Shown here: one piece after another, positions 33,915-48,750 of the stretch
How the letters are laid out: the number at the start of each line of letters is the position of its first letter
Numbering within the stretch: the first letter of the stretch is position 1
NCBI GenBank assembly: GCA_033239125.1
Contig: BSWB01000003.1
Location: 108,830,320 to 108,894,319, forward strand
Source of the DNA: Fagopyrum homotropicum
Taxonomy: Eukaryota; Streptophyta; Magnoliopsida; Caryophyllales; Polygonaceae
Length of the DNA: 64,000 nucleotides
Reading direction: 5' to 3'
Made by a program: the position numbers and the translations under genes
Notes under the pieces: model-generated
Databases searched by the model: none
What the model saw: the letters and a program-made list of their open reading frames with translations, nothing else
Told to the model about the DNA's origin: nothing

Positions 33915-36900
33915 TTCCAATTCTTTTCTTTCTGATCTTCTGAAGGGTTCCGGGTATCCGATCTAGGATATCCCCCTTATACACCTCCCGGTACTTTACT
34001 AAGTGTTTAAGGCTAGTTGTATCATAACTCACTTGGTCTTATTTCATAATATGACTCCGTCATATGGTTCCTCCATTAAAGAACCGTCATCTGCTCATTT
34101 TTAGTCTTAAACTTGATATAACTTAACAACCAAAACCCGGTGGTCAATCTTTGTATTCTATCGACGTCATCATATTATTTTATAGATCTTTAGTTCAACT
34201 CAAGCTTCTTACGTAGTATCAAGATCTTAGGTGATATAGAATTTATTCGCGATGACAACACTAGGCACAATGTAATCTTACCTCACCATCGTTTGATCAT
34301 AATTGCTCGATAACTGCTAACACACCATCAACATTCCACTCTTATATCCCTTACGTCTATTAGACCGATAATATTTCCCTGACATGCAACGCAACTCGGA
34401 TCTGTTCGGATATAAAATTCTTCTTATACTCTACCCTTGAGGTTATGTTTTCTATATGTACGCGTACTGGTCTGTAAGTACACTCCCGTAGCTTTTTTTT
34501 TTTTTTTCTCATTCCATCAAGAAACTCATTCTAAAGTACCCTGCTAGGTATTAAGTTCCCAATTTACTTGTCTGCCGACATGTGACGAGGTCGGCATGCT
34601 TTACTTGTATCTATAATGGGGTACCACTCTCTTTCTATACTTCTATGTGTACATACTTTCTCGTCTATCTAGATGGTGATACAATTTTTCAACAAAATTT
34701 ATAGTCGCTCCGCATAGCCCATCTCATGTTTGTTCTCATCAAAACGCATTTCACCAACTACCTTCATCTTAAACTCGACACGTCGTTTTTCTGTACCAAT
34801 GAACTTCCTACTCTGTGGTTTAGGACCCACCATGCTTCCGCTGCGCTACTGTGATAATTTTGTTATCACCCATTAATCATAAGGACATTTTCTATGTGTC
34901 CACAATGATTGACCCCAAACTCTTTCTCTTAATTACCCTATTAGTCCTATCCAGATGAAGTACTAGATACTTTCCTTACTTGCTTTAATGGAATAATATA
35001 GCGGTTGGAAGACAAACTTTTCTGTTTACTTTCTTACTTCTTTTAACACGGATCCAAACTCCCTGACTCGACCGGAGTTTGATCTTAACCAGCCAGTACG
35101 AAATCTCTAACACGATTCTGTTATACATTTAGTTCATCCAAGAAGGTTGCCGTTACCTATTTGAGGAAATCCTCTAAGGCGTCGGTAAAGCTACTCCGTA
35201 GATCCATAGTCACAAATATCTCTTCTTGGCGACACATAACTCGTCACTACCAAACAACACTTGTACGTCCTCAGTTGACGTCGGTCGGTCTATAATTGAC
35301 TTATCTCAATTTCCCAAATTTACTTTTCTCATACCTCTTTTGTCGTTGAATTTCCTGGTGAGCACTACTTACTCGAGTTCATCCCTTTATACTCCTTTAG
35401 ATCGTTCTACATTACAACTTCTAGTTCCTCCGTGAGCTAACTCCATTTCTCGAGTCCAACTGTGTTGTCCATCTGACATCAATGGTCCTTTCTAGGTCTT
35501 CCACTATAGCTTGTAAGCAAGTCTACAGGACTCTCATGACCTTAAATTTCATCCACTTGCGGTTTATCTAGTATGGGATGCTACGCATCCTCTGTCTGGA
35601 TTGACATAGAACCTTATCAAAATTATATACTTCTTACTCCTCCAGTTCTTCTTTTACAATTCATCTCTACTGATTATGATATGTACTCTTTTCCTAGCCA
35701 GTAGGTAGTAAATCACTCCCACAATTCCCTTGTTCCCAAATGACATATGAGGGTCATTCCTGGCCGTCTAGTTCTTCTTCTTAAGTTCTTAATTAGAGTT
35801 AGTGGCTCGAACTCACTACATGTTATTAGTAAGGGTACTAGCACTTGTATCGATTTAGCATCACATTTGTCGTCATTGTTCTCTTGAAGGGTCCCCCCCG
35901 GATGTCTATAAAATTCTTCAATAAGTCTATAGTTTTCCTCCTTATCTGTCAACCGGTTACCACTAGTTGACATGCCCGTGTTATGCCTCAGTTATTACCA
36001 ACTAGTCTGTTGTTGACCTTCTATAAGATCACAGACTTATTGTTCGTCTATCTCTTTTGAAGTTTGATACACTTCGTAACAATCTATCTCTTCCAGTTTC
36101 TTTATTAATACACTTTTAGTTTCTTCCATAATCTGCACTTCTCTTATTCTCTCATGAGGTCACTATACTCTTTTGAGTCTAGTCCTGGCATTCATCTGTC
36201 GTCAATGAGTTCATCAAGCCTTCCACATTAACTTGTAAGCGTGTCTTCGCGATTCTTCTTACTTTGTCCATCATCTGTTTACGGTTCTCTGTTATGATCA
36301 TTTGTGTTGGTAACTTAAATTCCGGTTGGGTGAGAGGTCATGGTGGACACTTAATTCTACCTAGGTCATACTCATTCATTATTCTCCCTTTGTTAGCGTT
36401 GTTTTGTAACATTGCCCTTATGGAAATCCGTTGTCTAAATTTTAGACTTCTACTCTATTTGCTACTTGCGTCTTGATTTCTTTCAAAATTTCCATATCTA
36501 TGAAGAAGTCCACATGTCTCCATGGTTATGAAATTTACTTTAAATCTTGAAATTTAATTGTAAATGTATGTCTTTGTACACCTTTAGTCCTTCATATTTG
36601 GGTCATCACCTTATCTTTTCTGGGATCTCATGCTCATACTTGCCTATGGCGGCATCCACCTTGGTTGTAGTGTCATTCAACCCGCCAAGTGTAATTGTAT
36701 TTTTTTTTTGCTCGATTTGTGTTCCGATATGGTCCTTTTCAATATATGCTCTTTTCAGCCCTTACATGCATCCTTGAGTTTCATCTCTCGTCTTCATACT
36801 GCTACGTTCCTTGTATGACTTTCTATTTCTTCTATCTAAGTGGATTTGATATTCATCCTCATCCTATTGTTCTTGTTCCTAAGAATCATCTCATAGTTTT

Positions 36901-37102
36901 CACCTTTTGTCCACTCATTCTTCGGAAAATTGCAGGAATCACCAGGGTACCCTCGAGAAAGAAATGTTTAAATCCGGGTTTGTGTACACTATCTTTAGAT
37001 AGATACCCTATAAGATCTACTAATGTTTTATCATGCGGCGGTACTCGCATCATGATAACTCAACTAAAGGATGTCCTATCCTTTAGGTTATTAACATGCT
37101 AC

Positions 37103-37167
<65 letters not shown>
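37103..37167. repeat. TA microsatellite, unit 3
   Basis: 65-bp interrupted TA tract at the same place in the leader. Confidence 0.93.
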
Positions 37168-37411
37168 AATTTATACAACCTACATACACATACAATTATA
37201 TAAGTCCATATATACTATTTACTATCATACTAAGCTGCAGAGATCCACGGAGAGCGATGGTGGTCCAACGTACTGCTATATCAACAACCCGACTATGCAC
37301 ATGATTTTAAAAATAAAACTTCATTTTGAAAATTGTAGATCCCTTTCGGGTTCTGGTTATTTCTACATTCGGTCTTTCAGAAGATTACAAGTGCCATTGT
37401 TGCTAACCTCC

Positions 37412-37423
37412 GCTCTGATACCA
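37412..37423 (-). other. Primer binding site, unit 3
   Basis: Perfect TGGTATCAGAGC on the minus strand beside LTR4. Confidence 0.93.
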
Positions 37424-37426
37424 TGT

Positions 37427-40400
37427 TGTAACACCCCAAGTTCTCGGAATTCGGGGAGCTACTGGTTAGGACCTCACAATGGGTCCCGACCTTGGTTTAA
37501 CAACAACATTACTTGGATCTTACAACAAGCCACAAATGTACTTAAAACAATTTCGAAACATAATATTTTTATTGTATGAATGTACACATGTGACAGCCTT
37601 ACAAAACATAAACATATACATAACATGCATGCTGTATGGGAGACTCCCTCGCCCCATCTAATGAGTACGTGGACCCGGCTGACCATCCGTTCCGGATCTC
37701 TCTACAACTGTCTATCTCTACAAATCTACAACACGGATAAACCGTTAGCTAACAATCCAAATACAAGTAGAATAAAGATAGCACAAACACAAACAAGGTA
37801 ACATAAACAATCATCATGCTGACACACAAACCGGTTATTATCTCATAGTTAAGTGATTCACCTTATTCCATTTTACAGTTGTGGCACGATAAATCTTAAG
37901 AGTTCTCGCCTCCGTTCCTTATCCAACTGGGTGTAGGTCTAGCTTACCTCCGCCGGTAGCATCACTACAAAACGAGTGTGGACTAGTCCCTAAAGAAACC
38001 CCCAGCGCCCTCAGGCTAACTGAGCAGAATGCCACCGCCCGTTACTCTTAGGCCAAAGTATAGGTCGGTAAATATTTATTACAATAATGTAACTCTAAAT
38101 ATCTCAATCACACACCACCATCATTATCCACACTCATATCTAGAAGTCAGCTAAGTAAGCCCAAAGGACTTACCTGAATTCAAACATAATCTCGTTATTT
38201 CGACTCGGTCTGTAACCGCAGGAACTCAACCGCCTGTTATAAAAGGCAAGGGGATCAATAATATATCCCACTTAGTTAGAAGTCTCTGACTTCTAAGATA
38301 TTTAACTCTATCATCAGCTAAATTACCAAAATACCCTTATACGGATAAATGACTGTTTTACCCCTGGTCCCGAAACTTTATAAAATTCCATAACAAAGTT
38401 CCAAACTATTCTTTGGAACTCAAAACCACACTCAAACTCTCGAAGGAGAGTTTGCTAAAGATTTAGAAGAGTTAACTACATTCTTGACTTTCATAAAAAG
38501 TCGTCAAGGTCCGACTTTGGCTTAAAATATTAGAACGGAATAAAAGATATCAAAAGTCTAACAAAAATCTCTAAGTCTTGTATGCTATGCACTCTATCCA
38601 TAGTATTCAGAATTTCCCAAAAATACATAATAATCACTTCTACACAAATTCTCAAAGTCAGTTCCTAAACCAGAAATTCAGACTTAGCCAAAATCTGAGT
38701 ATTTCTTAACTGCTCAGCCAGTCCACTTTGGAGCTCTATAGATCTAAATCCAACCGTTGGATCAACCCCAACTTTTGATACACCACACTATGCATGACAC
38801 TATACAACATACTAAAAACTGAACGGTGAATTATGTTTCTAAGGTATTCAAACTTTAGCTCAAACATGACTGCACAACACCGAATAATTCCAGCACTCAA
38901 CAATTTCAGCAAAAATCCAGAAAACTGTTTAAGGTCCCAACTTTGAAAAATCATAACTCCTAAACCACTTGATGGATTCATCCTAAATTTTAATATGTTC
39001 CACCACAATATGCCAACTATATCATATCCAAAATTCAAGTCAAACAGAGATCAAAAGCTTATTCAAAACTATCTCTCAAAACAGCATCACATGCTGTTTT
39101 TCCCAACACTCAGCATATTATAAAAACTGTGTGAGGAGTCAACTTTGAGACACCATAACTCTCAAACCGTAGCATGGATTCCTCTAAAATTTTAGTATGA
39201 TCTACTATACTATATCAACTATAACTTGTCAGAAATTCAAGTCTAACAGAAGTCAATAACCCCTCCAAATTTATTCCACAAAACGGCATCTCAAGCAATT
39301 TCCTCAAACTCAGCACACTAAAAAAAAACTGCATGAATAGCCAACTTCGGGATACTATAACTCTCACACCGTAACTCCGATTGTTCCAAAATTTTAGTAT
39401 GATGTACTATGCAATACCGACTATGACATATCCGAAAATCAGCCAAAAAGAAGAAGTCTAACTTACCTAAATCGGAACCCGAAGTTGACTGTTTATCACT
39501 TCCGAAAATTCAGAAAACGCTTCAGCTCTTCAAGCTATCTTCCGAGGCTGTTAGGGAAGATCTAAAGACACATATGGGCACTCTCATCAGCACATATACA
39601 AAGATGTTTGGGTCTCCAGTCTCACTACCCGCTCGTTTGATTTCGGACTCCATTCATACGTCTCCAACTTGATCTTCTTACCCCAATTCTATGTCCAAAA
39701 TTTCCAAGATTCAGTCCTGGACTTGGCTCCTGCAGAAGGCACATTTCACATGACCTACAATTCTCCGTACTGTATTCAAAACCATCAGTGTCGGAGAAGG
39801 TTTGCTTACTAGTCTCTTGTAGGGTTTAAGCGGAATGCAAGAGCGACATGACCTCTCTCTTCGATCTCCACCAGTGGCTGTTCACGCAAGCAGTTAGGAT
39901 TGGCATTAAGTTGCCTCACCGATAGTAAGGAACCAGAAGGAGGGCAAGGGAACTCACCACGATATTAGGGTGCCTTGTTCTGTCACAGGTGCGCAGGGAG
40001 CAGAGGTCTGGTGCGGCCTGGTGTGACGGTCTGATGGTTCACGATTCGATCCTGGGCGTTAAGACGACACTGCTCGAGGAGTATCTGCGCTGGCTGGCTG
40101 TTTAACCGTCGCTGAAGATGGAGGGGCGTGACAAAGGGCTTGGATCCGGAGGCAAGCGGCTCAGCGTGAAGTCCGTCTGAAGGTAGAAGGGAAGAGAGGG
40201 CCGCTGTCGTCCGGTCGAAGTCGACTGCGGCTCGCCGGTGTGGAGGCGCAGACGAAGGCCGGTTGCTGCGAAGCGTTTGTTGCTGTGTGATGGAGAGAGA
40301 CGTGCAAAGAGAGGCGCGGCTAGGGCAAAATGATGCAGGAAGAGGGAATGGGAGATAGGAGACTTAACGGGCCAGTTGGCTTACTCGAAACGGGCCCGGA

Positions 40401-40694
40401 TAGTAAGGTTCATGGCTGAAAATGGGCTTGTCAAACTCATGTCCTGACTTTGTCAAAAGTTGTCATGACTTCGTCTGGGTCTCGTTATGACCTCGTCAAA
40501 ACTCGTCAAAAGACCTAGATATATATATATAACTAGGGTTTGGTGTATTTTTCATTATTTTATGTGGTTATATTACTTACATAAAATGATAAAATTAATG
40601 CTAGTCATAAAGTTAGGTATCTTAAAGAGGTCAACGGTCCCAAAATCTCGGTTTGACTCGGAATTAATCGAAAATAAATTTTCCGGTTATTACA
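37427..40694 (-). mobile_element. LTR 4
   Basis: 3,268 bp. It groups with LTR3 by CATCCTAAATT near 38,982. Private changes include CTCTAAATATC near 38,099 and AAATCGGAAC near 39,474. Confidence 0.95.
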
Positions 40695-40697
40695 TCA

Positions 40698-40705
40698 GTA
40701 CCCCT
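40698..40705 (-). other. Polypurine tract, unit 4
   Basis: AGGGGTAC on the minus strand beside LTR4. Confidence 0.78.
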
Positions 40706-40913
40706 AAAAATAAGTTTCGTCCCGAAATTTAGGGTTAGATAATCATGATTGGCCTTTAAGTCACCAGTCGGGTGTATCAAATCACTACACAAAAGCCTCA
40801 TCGTTTCCACATCTAAGTACCCATACACCAAAGGTCATCAATATAACACACAAGACTAAGCACTCAAGCATGAAATAAACAAGTAGTCAAACCATAGCAC
40901 ACACATGTAGGAT

Positions 40914-41333
40914 CAAGCCCTAACTAGTTGTTTTCAAGGTTACCATTATCTTTGTATAGAACTCTGAAAGGTTACGACGTCTCATACTATCCACAATATC
41001 TCAAGTAGCCTCGTCGGCTTTTCATAAAACCACTAACTCCGAAAATATTTTCATGTACATATATCACAGCGCTTGTTACCACATTCTAGAGTGGTTATCG
41101 GATATCTCACCGGTATCATTCGGTCCAACTGTCTGATCCTCTATTCTGAGGGCCTAACTCGTGTCTAGTAGGTATTTTCTCTAACTAAACCCGTTGACCG
41201 ATGGGGTTACTCCCCTCAATAGGGTGAGGAATACTAGTCCATCAATCACTTTCAACTCCACTTGCAAGGTCTCACAAGGTTGCTTTACATAACTCACCTC
41301 TAAATCTTTTGATGACCTTCCTGAGGTAATTTA
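40914..41333 (-). pseudogene. Integrase/chromodomain remnant, unit 4
   Basis: Same decayed frame and stops as unit 1. Confidence 0.76.
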
Positions 41334-44300
41334 TTCCAATTCTTTTCTTTCTGATCTTCTGAAGGGTTCCGGGTATCCGATCTAGGATATCCCCCTTATA
41401 CACCTCCCGGTACTTTACTAAGTGTTTAAGGCTAGTTGTATCATAACTCACTTGGTCTTATTTCATAATATGACTCCGTCATATGGTTCCTCCATTAAAG
41501 AACCGTCATCTGCTCATTTTTAGTCTTAAACTTGATATAACTTAACAACCAAAACCCGGTGGTCAATCTTTGTATTCTATCGACGTCATCATATTATTTT
41601 ATAGATCTTTAGTTCAACTCAAGCTTCTTACGTAGTATCAAGATCTTAGGTGATATAGAATTTATTCGCGATGACAACACTAGGCACAATGTAATCTTAC
41701 CTCACCATCGTTTGATCATAATTGCTCGATAACTGCTAACACACCATCAACATTCCACTCTTATATCCCTTACGTCTATTAGACCGATAATATTTCCCTG
41801 ACATGCAACGCAACTCGGATCTGTTCGGATATAAAATTCTTCTTATACTCTACCCTTGAGGTTATGTTTTCTATATGTACGCGTACTGGTCTGTAAGTAC
41901 ACTCCCGTAGCTTTTTTTTTTTTTTTCTCATTCCATCAAGAAACTCATTCTAAAGTACCCTGCTAGGTATTAAGTTCCCAATTTACTTGTCTGCCGACAT
42001 GTGACGAGGTCGGCATGCTTTACTTGTATCTATAATGGGGTACCACTCTCTTTCTATACTTCTATGTGTACATACTTTCTCGTCTATCTAGATGGTGATA
42101 CAATTTTTCAACAAAATTTATAGTCGCTCCGCATAGCCCATCTCATGTTTGTTCTCATCAAAACGCATTTCACCAACTACCTTCATCTTAAACTCGACAC
42201 GTCGTTTTTCTGTACCAATGAACTTCCTACTCTGTGGTTTAGGACCCACCATGCTTCCGCTGCGCTACTGTGATAATTTTGTTATCACCCATTAATCATA
42301 AGGACATTTTCTATGTGTCCACAATGATTGACCCCAAACTCTTTCTCTTAATTACCCTATTAGTCCTATCCAGATGAAGTACTAGATACTTTCCTTACTT
42401 GCTTTAATGGAATAATATAGCGGTTGGAAGACAAACTTTTCTGTTTACTTTCTTACTTCTTTTAACACGGATCCAAACTCCCTGACTCGACCGGAGTTTG
42501 ATCTTAACCAGCCAGTACGAAATCTCTAACACGATTCTGTTATACATTTAGTTCATCCAAGAAGGTTGCCGTTACCTATTTGAGGAAATCCTCTAAGGCG
42601 TCGGTAAAGCTACTCCGTAGATCCATAGTCACAAATATCTCTTCTTGGCGACACATAACTCGTCACTACCAAACAACACTTGTACGTCCTCAGTTGACGT
42701 CGGTCGGTCTATAATTGACTTATCTCAATTTCCCAAATTTACTTTTCTCATACCTCTTTTGTCGTTGAATTTCCTGGTGAGCACTACTTACTCGAGTTCA
42801 TCCCTTTATACTCCTTTAGATCGTTCTACATTACAACTTCTAGTTCCTCCGTGAGCTAACTCCATTTCTCGAGTCCAACTGTGTTGTCCATCTGACATCA
42901 ATGGTCCTTTCTAGGTCTTCCACTATAGCTTGTAAGCAAGTCTACAGGACTCTCATGACCTTAAATTTCATCCACTTGCGGTTTATCTAGTATGGGATGC
43001 TACGCATCCTCTGTCTGGATTGACATAGAACCTTATCAAAATTATATACTTCTTACTCCTCCAGTTCTTCTTTTACAATTCATCTCTACTGATTATGATA
43101 TGTACTCTTTTCCTAGCCAGTAGGTAGTAAATCACTCCCACAATTCCCTTGTTCCCAAATGACATATGAGGGTCATTCCTGGCCGTCTAGTTCTTCTTCT
43201 TAAGTTCTTAATTAGAGTTAGTGGCTCGAACTCACTACATGTTATTAGTAAGGGTACTAGCACTTGTATCGATTTAGCATCACATTTGTCGTCATTGTTC
43301 TCTTGAAGGGTCCCCCCCGGATGTCTATAAAATTCTTCAATAAGTCTATAGTTTTCCTCCTTATCTGTCAACCGGTTACCACTAGTTGACATGCCCGTGT
43401 TATGCCTCAGTTATTACCAACTAGTCTGTTGTTGACCTTCTATAAGATCACAGACTTATTGTTCGTCTATCTCTTTTGAAGTTTGATACACTTCGTAACA
43501 ATCTATCTCTTCCAGTTTCTTTATTAATACACTTTTAGTTTCTTCCATAATCTGCACTTCTCTTATTCTCTCATGAGGTCACTATACTCTTTTGAGTCTA
43601 GTCCTGGCATTCATCTGTCGTCAATGAGTTCATCAAGCCTTCCACATTAACTTGTAAGCGTGTCTTCGCGATTCTTCTTACTTTGTCCATCATCTGTTTA
43701 CGGTTCTCTGTTATGATCATTTGTGTTGGTAACTTAAATTCCGGTTGGGTGAGAGGTCATGGTGGACACTTAATTCTACCTAGGTCATACTCATTCATTA
43801 TTCTCCCTTTGTTAGCGTTGTTTTGTAACATTGCCCTTATGGAAATCCGTTGTCTAAATTTTAGACTTCTACTCTATTTGCTACTTGCGTCTTGATTTCT
43901 TTCAAAATTTCCATATCTATGAAGAAGTCCACATGTCTCCATGGTTATGAAATTTACTTTAAATCTTGAAATTTAATTGTAAATGTATGTCTTTGTACAC
44001 CTTTAGTCCTTCATATTTGGGTCATCACCTTATCTTTTCTGGGATCTCATGCTCATACTTGCCTATGGCGGCATCCACCTTGGTTGTAGTGTCATTCAAC
44101 CCGCCAAGTGTAATTGTATTTTTTTTTTGCTCGATTTGTGTTCCGATATGGTCCTTTTCAATATATGCTCTTTTCAGCCCTTACATGCATCCTTGAGTTT
44201 CATCTCTCGTCTTCATACTGCTACGTTCCTTGTATGACTTTCTATTTCTTCTATCTAAGTGGATTTGATATTCATCCTCATCCTATTGTTCTTGTTCCTA

Positions 44301-44521
44301 AGAATCATCTCATAGTTTTCACCTTTTGTCCACTCATTCTTCGGAAAATTGCAGGAATCACCAGGGTACCCTCGAGAAAGAAATGTTTAAATCCGGGTTT
44401 GTGTACACTATCTTTAGATAGATACCCTATAAGATCTACTAATGTTTTATCATGCGGCGGTACTCGCATCATGATAACTCAACTAAAGGATGTCCTATCC
44501 TTTAGGTTATTAACATGCTAC

Positions 44522-44584
<63 letters not shown>
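44522..44584. repeat. TA microsatellite, unit 4
   Basis: 63-bp interrupted TA tract. Confidence 0.93.
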
Positions 44585-44828
44585 AATTTATACAACCTAC
44601 ATACACATACAATTATATAAGTCCATATATACTATTTACTATCATACTAAGCTGCAGAGATCCACGGAGAGCGATGGTGGTCCAACGTACTGCTATACCA
44701 ACAACCCGACTATGCACATGATTTTAAAAATAAAACTTCATTTTGAAAATTGTAGATCCCTTTCGGGTTCTGGTTATTTCTACATTCGGTCTTTCAGAAG
44801 ATTACAAGTGCCATTGTTGCTAACCTCC

Positions 44829-44840
44829 GCTCTGATACCA
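44829..44840 (-). other. Primer binding site, unit 4
   Basis: Perfect TGGTATCAGAGC on the minus strand beside LTR5. Confidence 0.93.
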
Positions 44841-44843
44841 TGT

Positions 44844-47800
44844 TGTAACACCCCAAGTTCTCGGAATTCGGGGAGCTACTGGTTAGGACCTCACAATGGG
44901 TCCCGACCTTGGTTTAACAACAACATTACTTGGATCTTACAACAAGCCACAAATGTACTTAAAACAATTTCGAAACATAATATTTTTATTGTATGAATGT
45001 ACACATGTGACAGCCTTACAAAACATAAACATATACATAACATGCATGCTGTATGGGAGACTCCCTCGCCCCATCTAATGAGTACGTGGACCCGGCTGAC
45101 CATCCGTTCCGGATCTCTCTACAACTGTCTATCTCTACAAATCTACAACACGGATAAACCGTTAGCTAACAATCCAAATACAAGTAGAATAAAGATAGCA
45201 CAAACACAAACAAGGTAACATAAACAATCATCATGCTGACACACAAACCGGTTATTATCTCATAGTTAAGTGATTCACCTTATTCCATTTTACAGTTGTG
45301 GCACGATAAATCTTAAGAGTTCTCGCCTCCGTTCCTTATCCAACTGGGTGTAGGTCTAGCTTACCTCCGCCGGTAGCATCACTACAAACCGAGTGTGGAC
45401 TAGTCCCTAAAGAAACCCCCAGCGCCCTCAGGCTAACTGAGCAGAATGCCACCGCCCGTTACTCTTAGGCCAAAGTATAGGTCGGTAAATATTTATTACA
45501 ATAATGTAACTCTAAACATCTCAATCACACACCACCATCATTATCCACACTCATATCTAGAAGTCAGCTAAGTAAGCCCAAAGGACTTACCTGAATTCAA
45601 ACATAATCTCGTTATTTCGACTCGGTCTGTAACCGCAGGAACTCAACCGCCTGTTATAAAAGGCAAGGGGATCAATAATATATCCCACTTAGTTAGAAGT
45701 CTCTGACTTCTAAGATATTTAACTCTATCATCAGCTAAATTACCAAAATACCCTTATACGGATAAATGACTGTTTTACCCCTGGTCCCGAAACTTTATAA
45801 AATTCCATAACAAAGTTCCAAACTATTCTTTGGAACTCAAAACCACACTCAAACTCTCGAAGGAGAGTTTGCTAAAGATTTAGAAGAGTTAACTACATTC
45901 TTGACTTTCATAAAAAGTCGTCAAGGTCCGACTTTGGCTTAAAATATTAGAACGGAATAAAAGATATCAAAAGTCTAACAAAAATCTCTAAGTCTTGTAT
46001 GCTATGCACTCTATCCATAGTATTCAGAATTTCCCAAAAATACATAATAATCACTTCTACACAAATTCTCAAAGTCAGTTCCTAAACCAGAAATTCAGAC
46101 TTAGCCAAAATCTGAGTATTTCTTAACTGCTCAGCCAGTCCACTTTGGAGCTCTATAGATCTAAATCCAACCGTTGGATCAACCCCAACTTTTGATACAC
46201 CACACTATGCATGACACTATACAACATACTAAAAACGGAACGGTGAATTATGTTTCTAAGGTATTCAAACTTTAGCTCAAACATGACTGCACAACACCGA
46301 ATAATTCCAGCACTCAACAATTTCAGCAAAAATCCAGAAAACTGTTTAAGGTCCCAACTTTGAAAAATCATAACTCCTAAACCACTTGATGGATTCATCC
46401 CAAATTTTAATATGTTCCACCACAATATGCCAACTATATCATATCCAAAATTCAAGTCAAACAGAGATCAAAAGCTTATTCAAAACTATCTCTCAAAACA
46501 GCATCACATGCTGTTTTTCCCAACACTCAGCATATTATAAAAACTGTGTGAGGAGTCAACTTTGAGACACCATAACTCTCAAACCGTAGCATGGATTCCT
46601 CTAAAATTTTAGTATGATCTACTATACTATATCAACTATAACTTGTCAGAAATTCAAGTCTAACAGAAGTCAATAACCCCTCCAAATTTATTCCACAAAA
46701 CGGCATCTCAAGCAATTTCCTCAAACTCAGCACACTAAAAAAAAACTGCATGAATAGCCAACTTCGGGATACTATAACTCTCACACCGTAACTCCGATTG
46801 TTCCAAAATTTTAGTATGATGTACTATGCAATACCGACTATGACATATCCGAAAATCAGCCAAAAAGAAGAAGTCTAACTTACCTAAATCTGAACCCGAA
46901 GTTGACTGTTTATCACTTCCGAAAATTCAGAAAACGCTTCAGCTCTTCAAGCTATCTTCCGAGGCTGTTAGGGAAGATCTAAAGACACATATGGGCACTC
47001 TCATCAGCACATATACAAAGATGTTTGGGTCTCCAGTCTCACTACCCGCTCGTTTGATTTCGGACTCCATTCATACGTCTCCAACTTGATCTTCTTACCC
47101 CAATTCTATGTCCAAAATTTCCAAGATTCAGTCCTGGACTTGGCTCCTGCAGAAGGCACATTTCACATGACCTACAATTCTCCGTACTGTATTCAAAACC
47201 ATCAGTGTCGGAGAAGGTTTGCTTACTAGTCTCTTGTAGGGTTTAAGCGGAATGCAAGAGCGACATGACCTCTCTCTTCGATCTCCACCAGTGGCTGTTC
47301 ACGCAAGCAGTTAGGATTGGCATTAAGTTGCCTCACCGATAGTAAGGAACCAGAAGGAGGGCAAGGGAACTCACCACGATATTAGGGTGCCTTGTTCTGT
47401 CACAGGTGCGCAGGGAGCAGAGGTCTGGTGCGGCCTGGTGTGACGGTCTGATGGTTCACGATTCGATCCTGGGCGTTAAGACGACACTGCTCGAGGAGTA
47501 TCTGCGCTGGCTGGCTGTTTAACCGTCGCTGAAGATGGAGGGGCGTGACAAAGGGCTTGGATCCGGAGGCAAGCGGCTCAGCGTGAAGTCCGTCTGAAGG
47601 TAGAAGGGAAGAGAGGGCCGCTGTCGTCCGGTCGAAGTCGACTGCGGCTCGCCGGTGTGGAGGCGCAGACGAAGGCCGGTTGCTGTGAAGCGTTTGTTGC
47701 TGTGTGATGGAGAGAGACGTGCAAAGAGAGGCGCGGCTAGGGCAAAATGATGCAGGAAGAGGGAATGGGAGATAGGAGACTTAACGGGCCAGTTGGCTTA

Positions 47801-48111
47801 CTCGAAACGGGCCCGGATAGTAAGGTTCATGGCTGAAAATGGGCTTGTCAAACTCATGTCCTGACTTTGTCAAAAGTTGTCATGACTTCGTCTGGGTCTC
47901 GTTATGACCTCGTCAAAACTCGTCAAAAGACCTAGATATATATATATAACTAGGGTTTGGTGTATTTTTCATTATTTTATGTGGTTATATTACTTACATA
48001 AAATGATAAAATTAATGCTAGTCATAAAGTTAGGTATCTTAAAGAGGTCAACGGTCCCAAAATCTCGGTTTGACTCGGAATTAATCGAAAATAAATTTTC
48101 CGGTTATTACA
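44844..48111 (-). mobile_element. LTR 5
   Basis: 3,268 bp. It begins the 5-6-7 group: AAAACGGAACGG near 46,235 and ACAAACCGAG near 45,384. A private T lies near 47,686 (TGCTGTGAAG). Confidence 0.95.
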
Positions 48112-48114
48112 TCA

Positions 48115-48122
48115 GTACCCCT
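48115..48122 (-). other. Polypurine tract, unit 5
   Basis: AGGGGTAC on the minus strand beside LTR5. Confidence 0.78.
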
Positions 48123-48330
48123 AAAAATAAGTTTCGTCCCGAAATTTAGGGTTAGATAATCATGATTGGCCTTTAAGTCACCAGTCGGGTGTATCAAATC
48201 ACTACACAAAAGCCTCATCGTTTCCACATCTAAGTACCCATACACCAAAGGTCATCAATATAACACACAAGACTAAGCACTCAAGCATGAAATAAACAAG
48301 TAGTCAAACCATAGCACACACATGTAGGAT

Positions 48331-48750
48331 CAAGCCCTAACTAGTTGTTTTCAAGGTTACCATTATCTTTGTATAGAACTCTGAAAGGTTACGACGTCTC
48401 ATACTATCCACAATATCTCAAGTAGCCTCGTCGGCTTTTCATAAAACCACTAACTCCGAAAATATTTTCATGTACATATATCACAGCGCTTGTTACCACA
48501 TTCTAGAGTGGTTATCGGATATCTCACCGGTATCATTCGGTCCAACTGTCTGATCCTCTATTCTGAGGGCCTAACTCGTGTCTAGTAGGTATTTTCTCTA
48601 ACTAAACCCGTTGACCGATGGGGTTACTCCCCTCAATAGGGTGAGGAATACTAGTCCATCAATCACTTTCAACTCCACTTGCAAGGTCTCACAAGGTTGC
48701 TTTACATAACTCACCTCTAAATCTTTTGATGACCTTCCTGAGGTAATTTA
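48331..48750 (-). pseudogene. Integrase/chromodomain remnant, unit 5
   Basis: Same decayed frame and stops as unit 1. Confidence 0.76.

Larger units (their letters stand above)
33276..37426 (-). mobile_element. Internal region 3
   Basis: 4,151 bp, interior sequence type. The TA tract at 37103-37167 is 65 bp. A private T lies near 37,281 (CTATATCAAC) in the leader. Confidence 0.93.
40695..44843 (-). mobile_element. Internal region 4
   Basis: 4,149 bp, interior sequence type, TA tract 44522-44584. Confidence 0.93.
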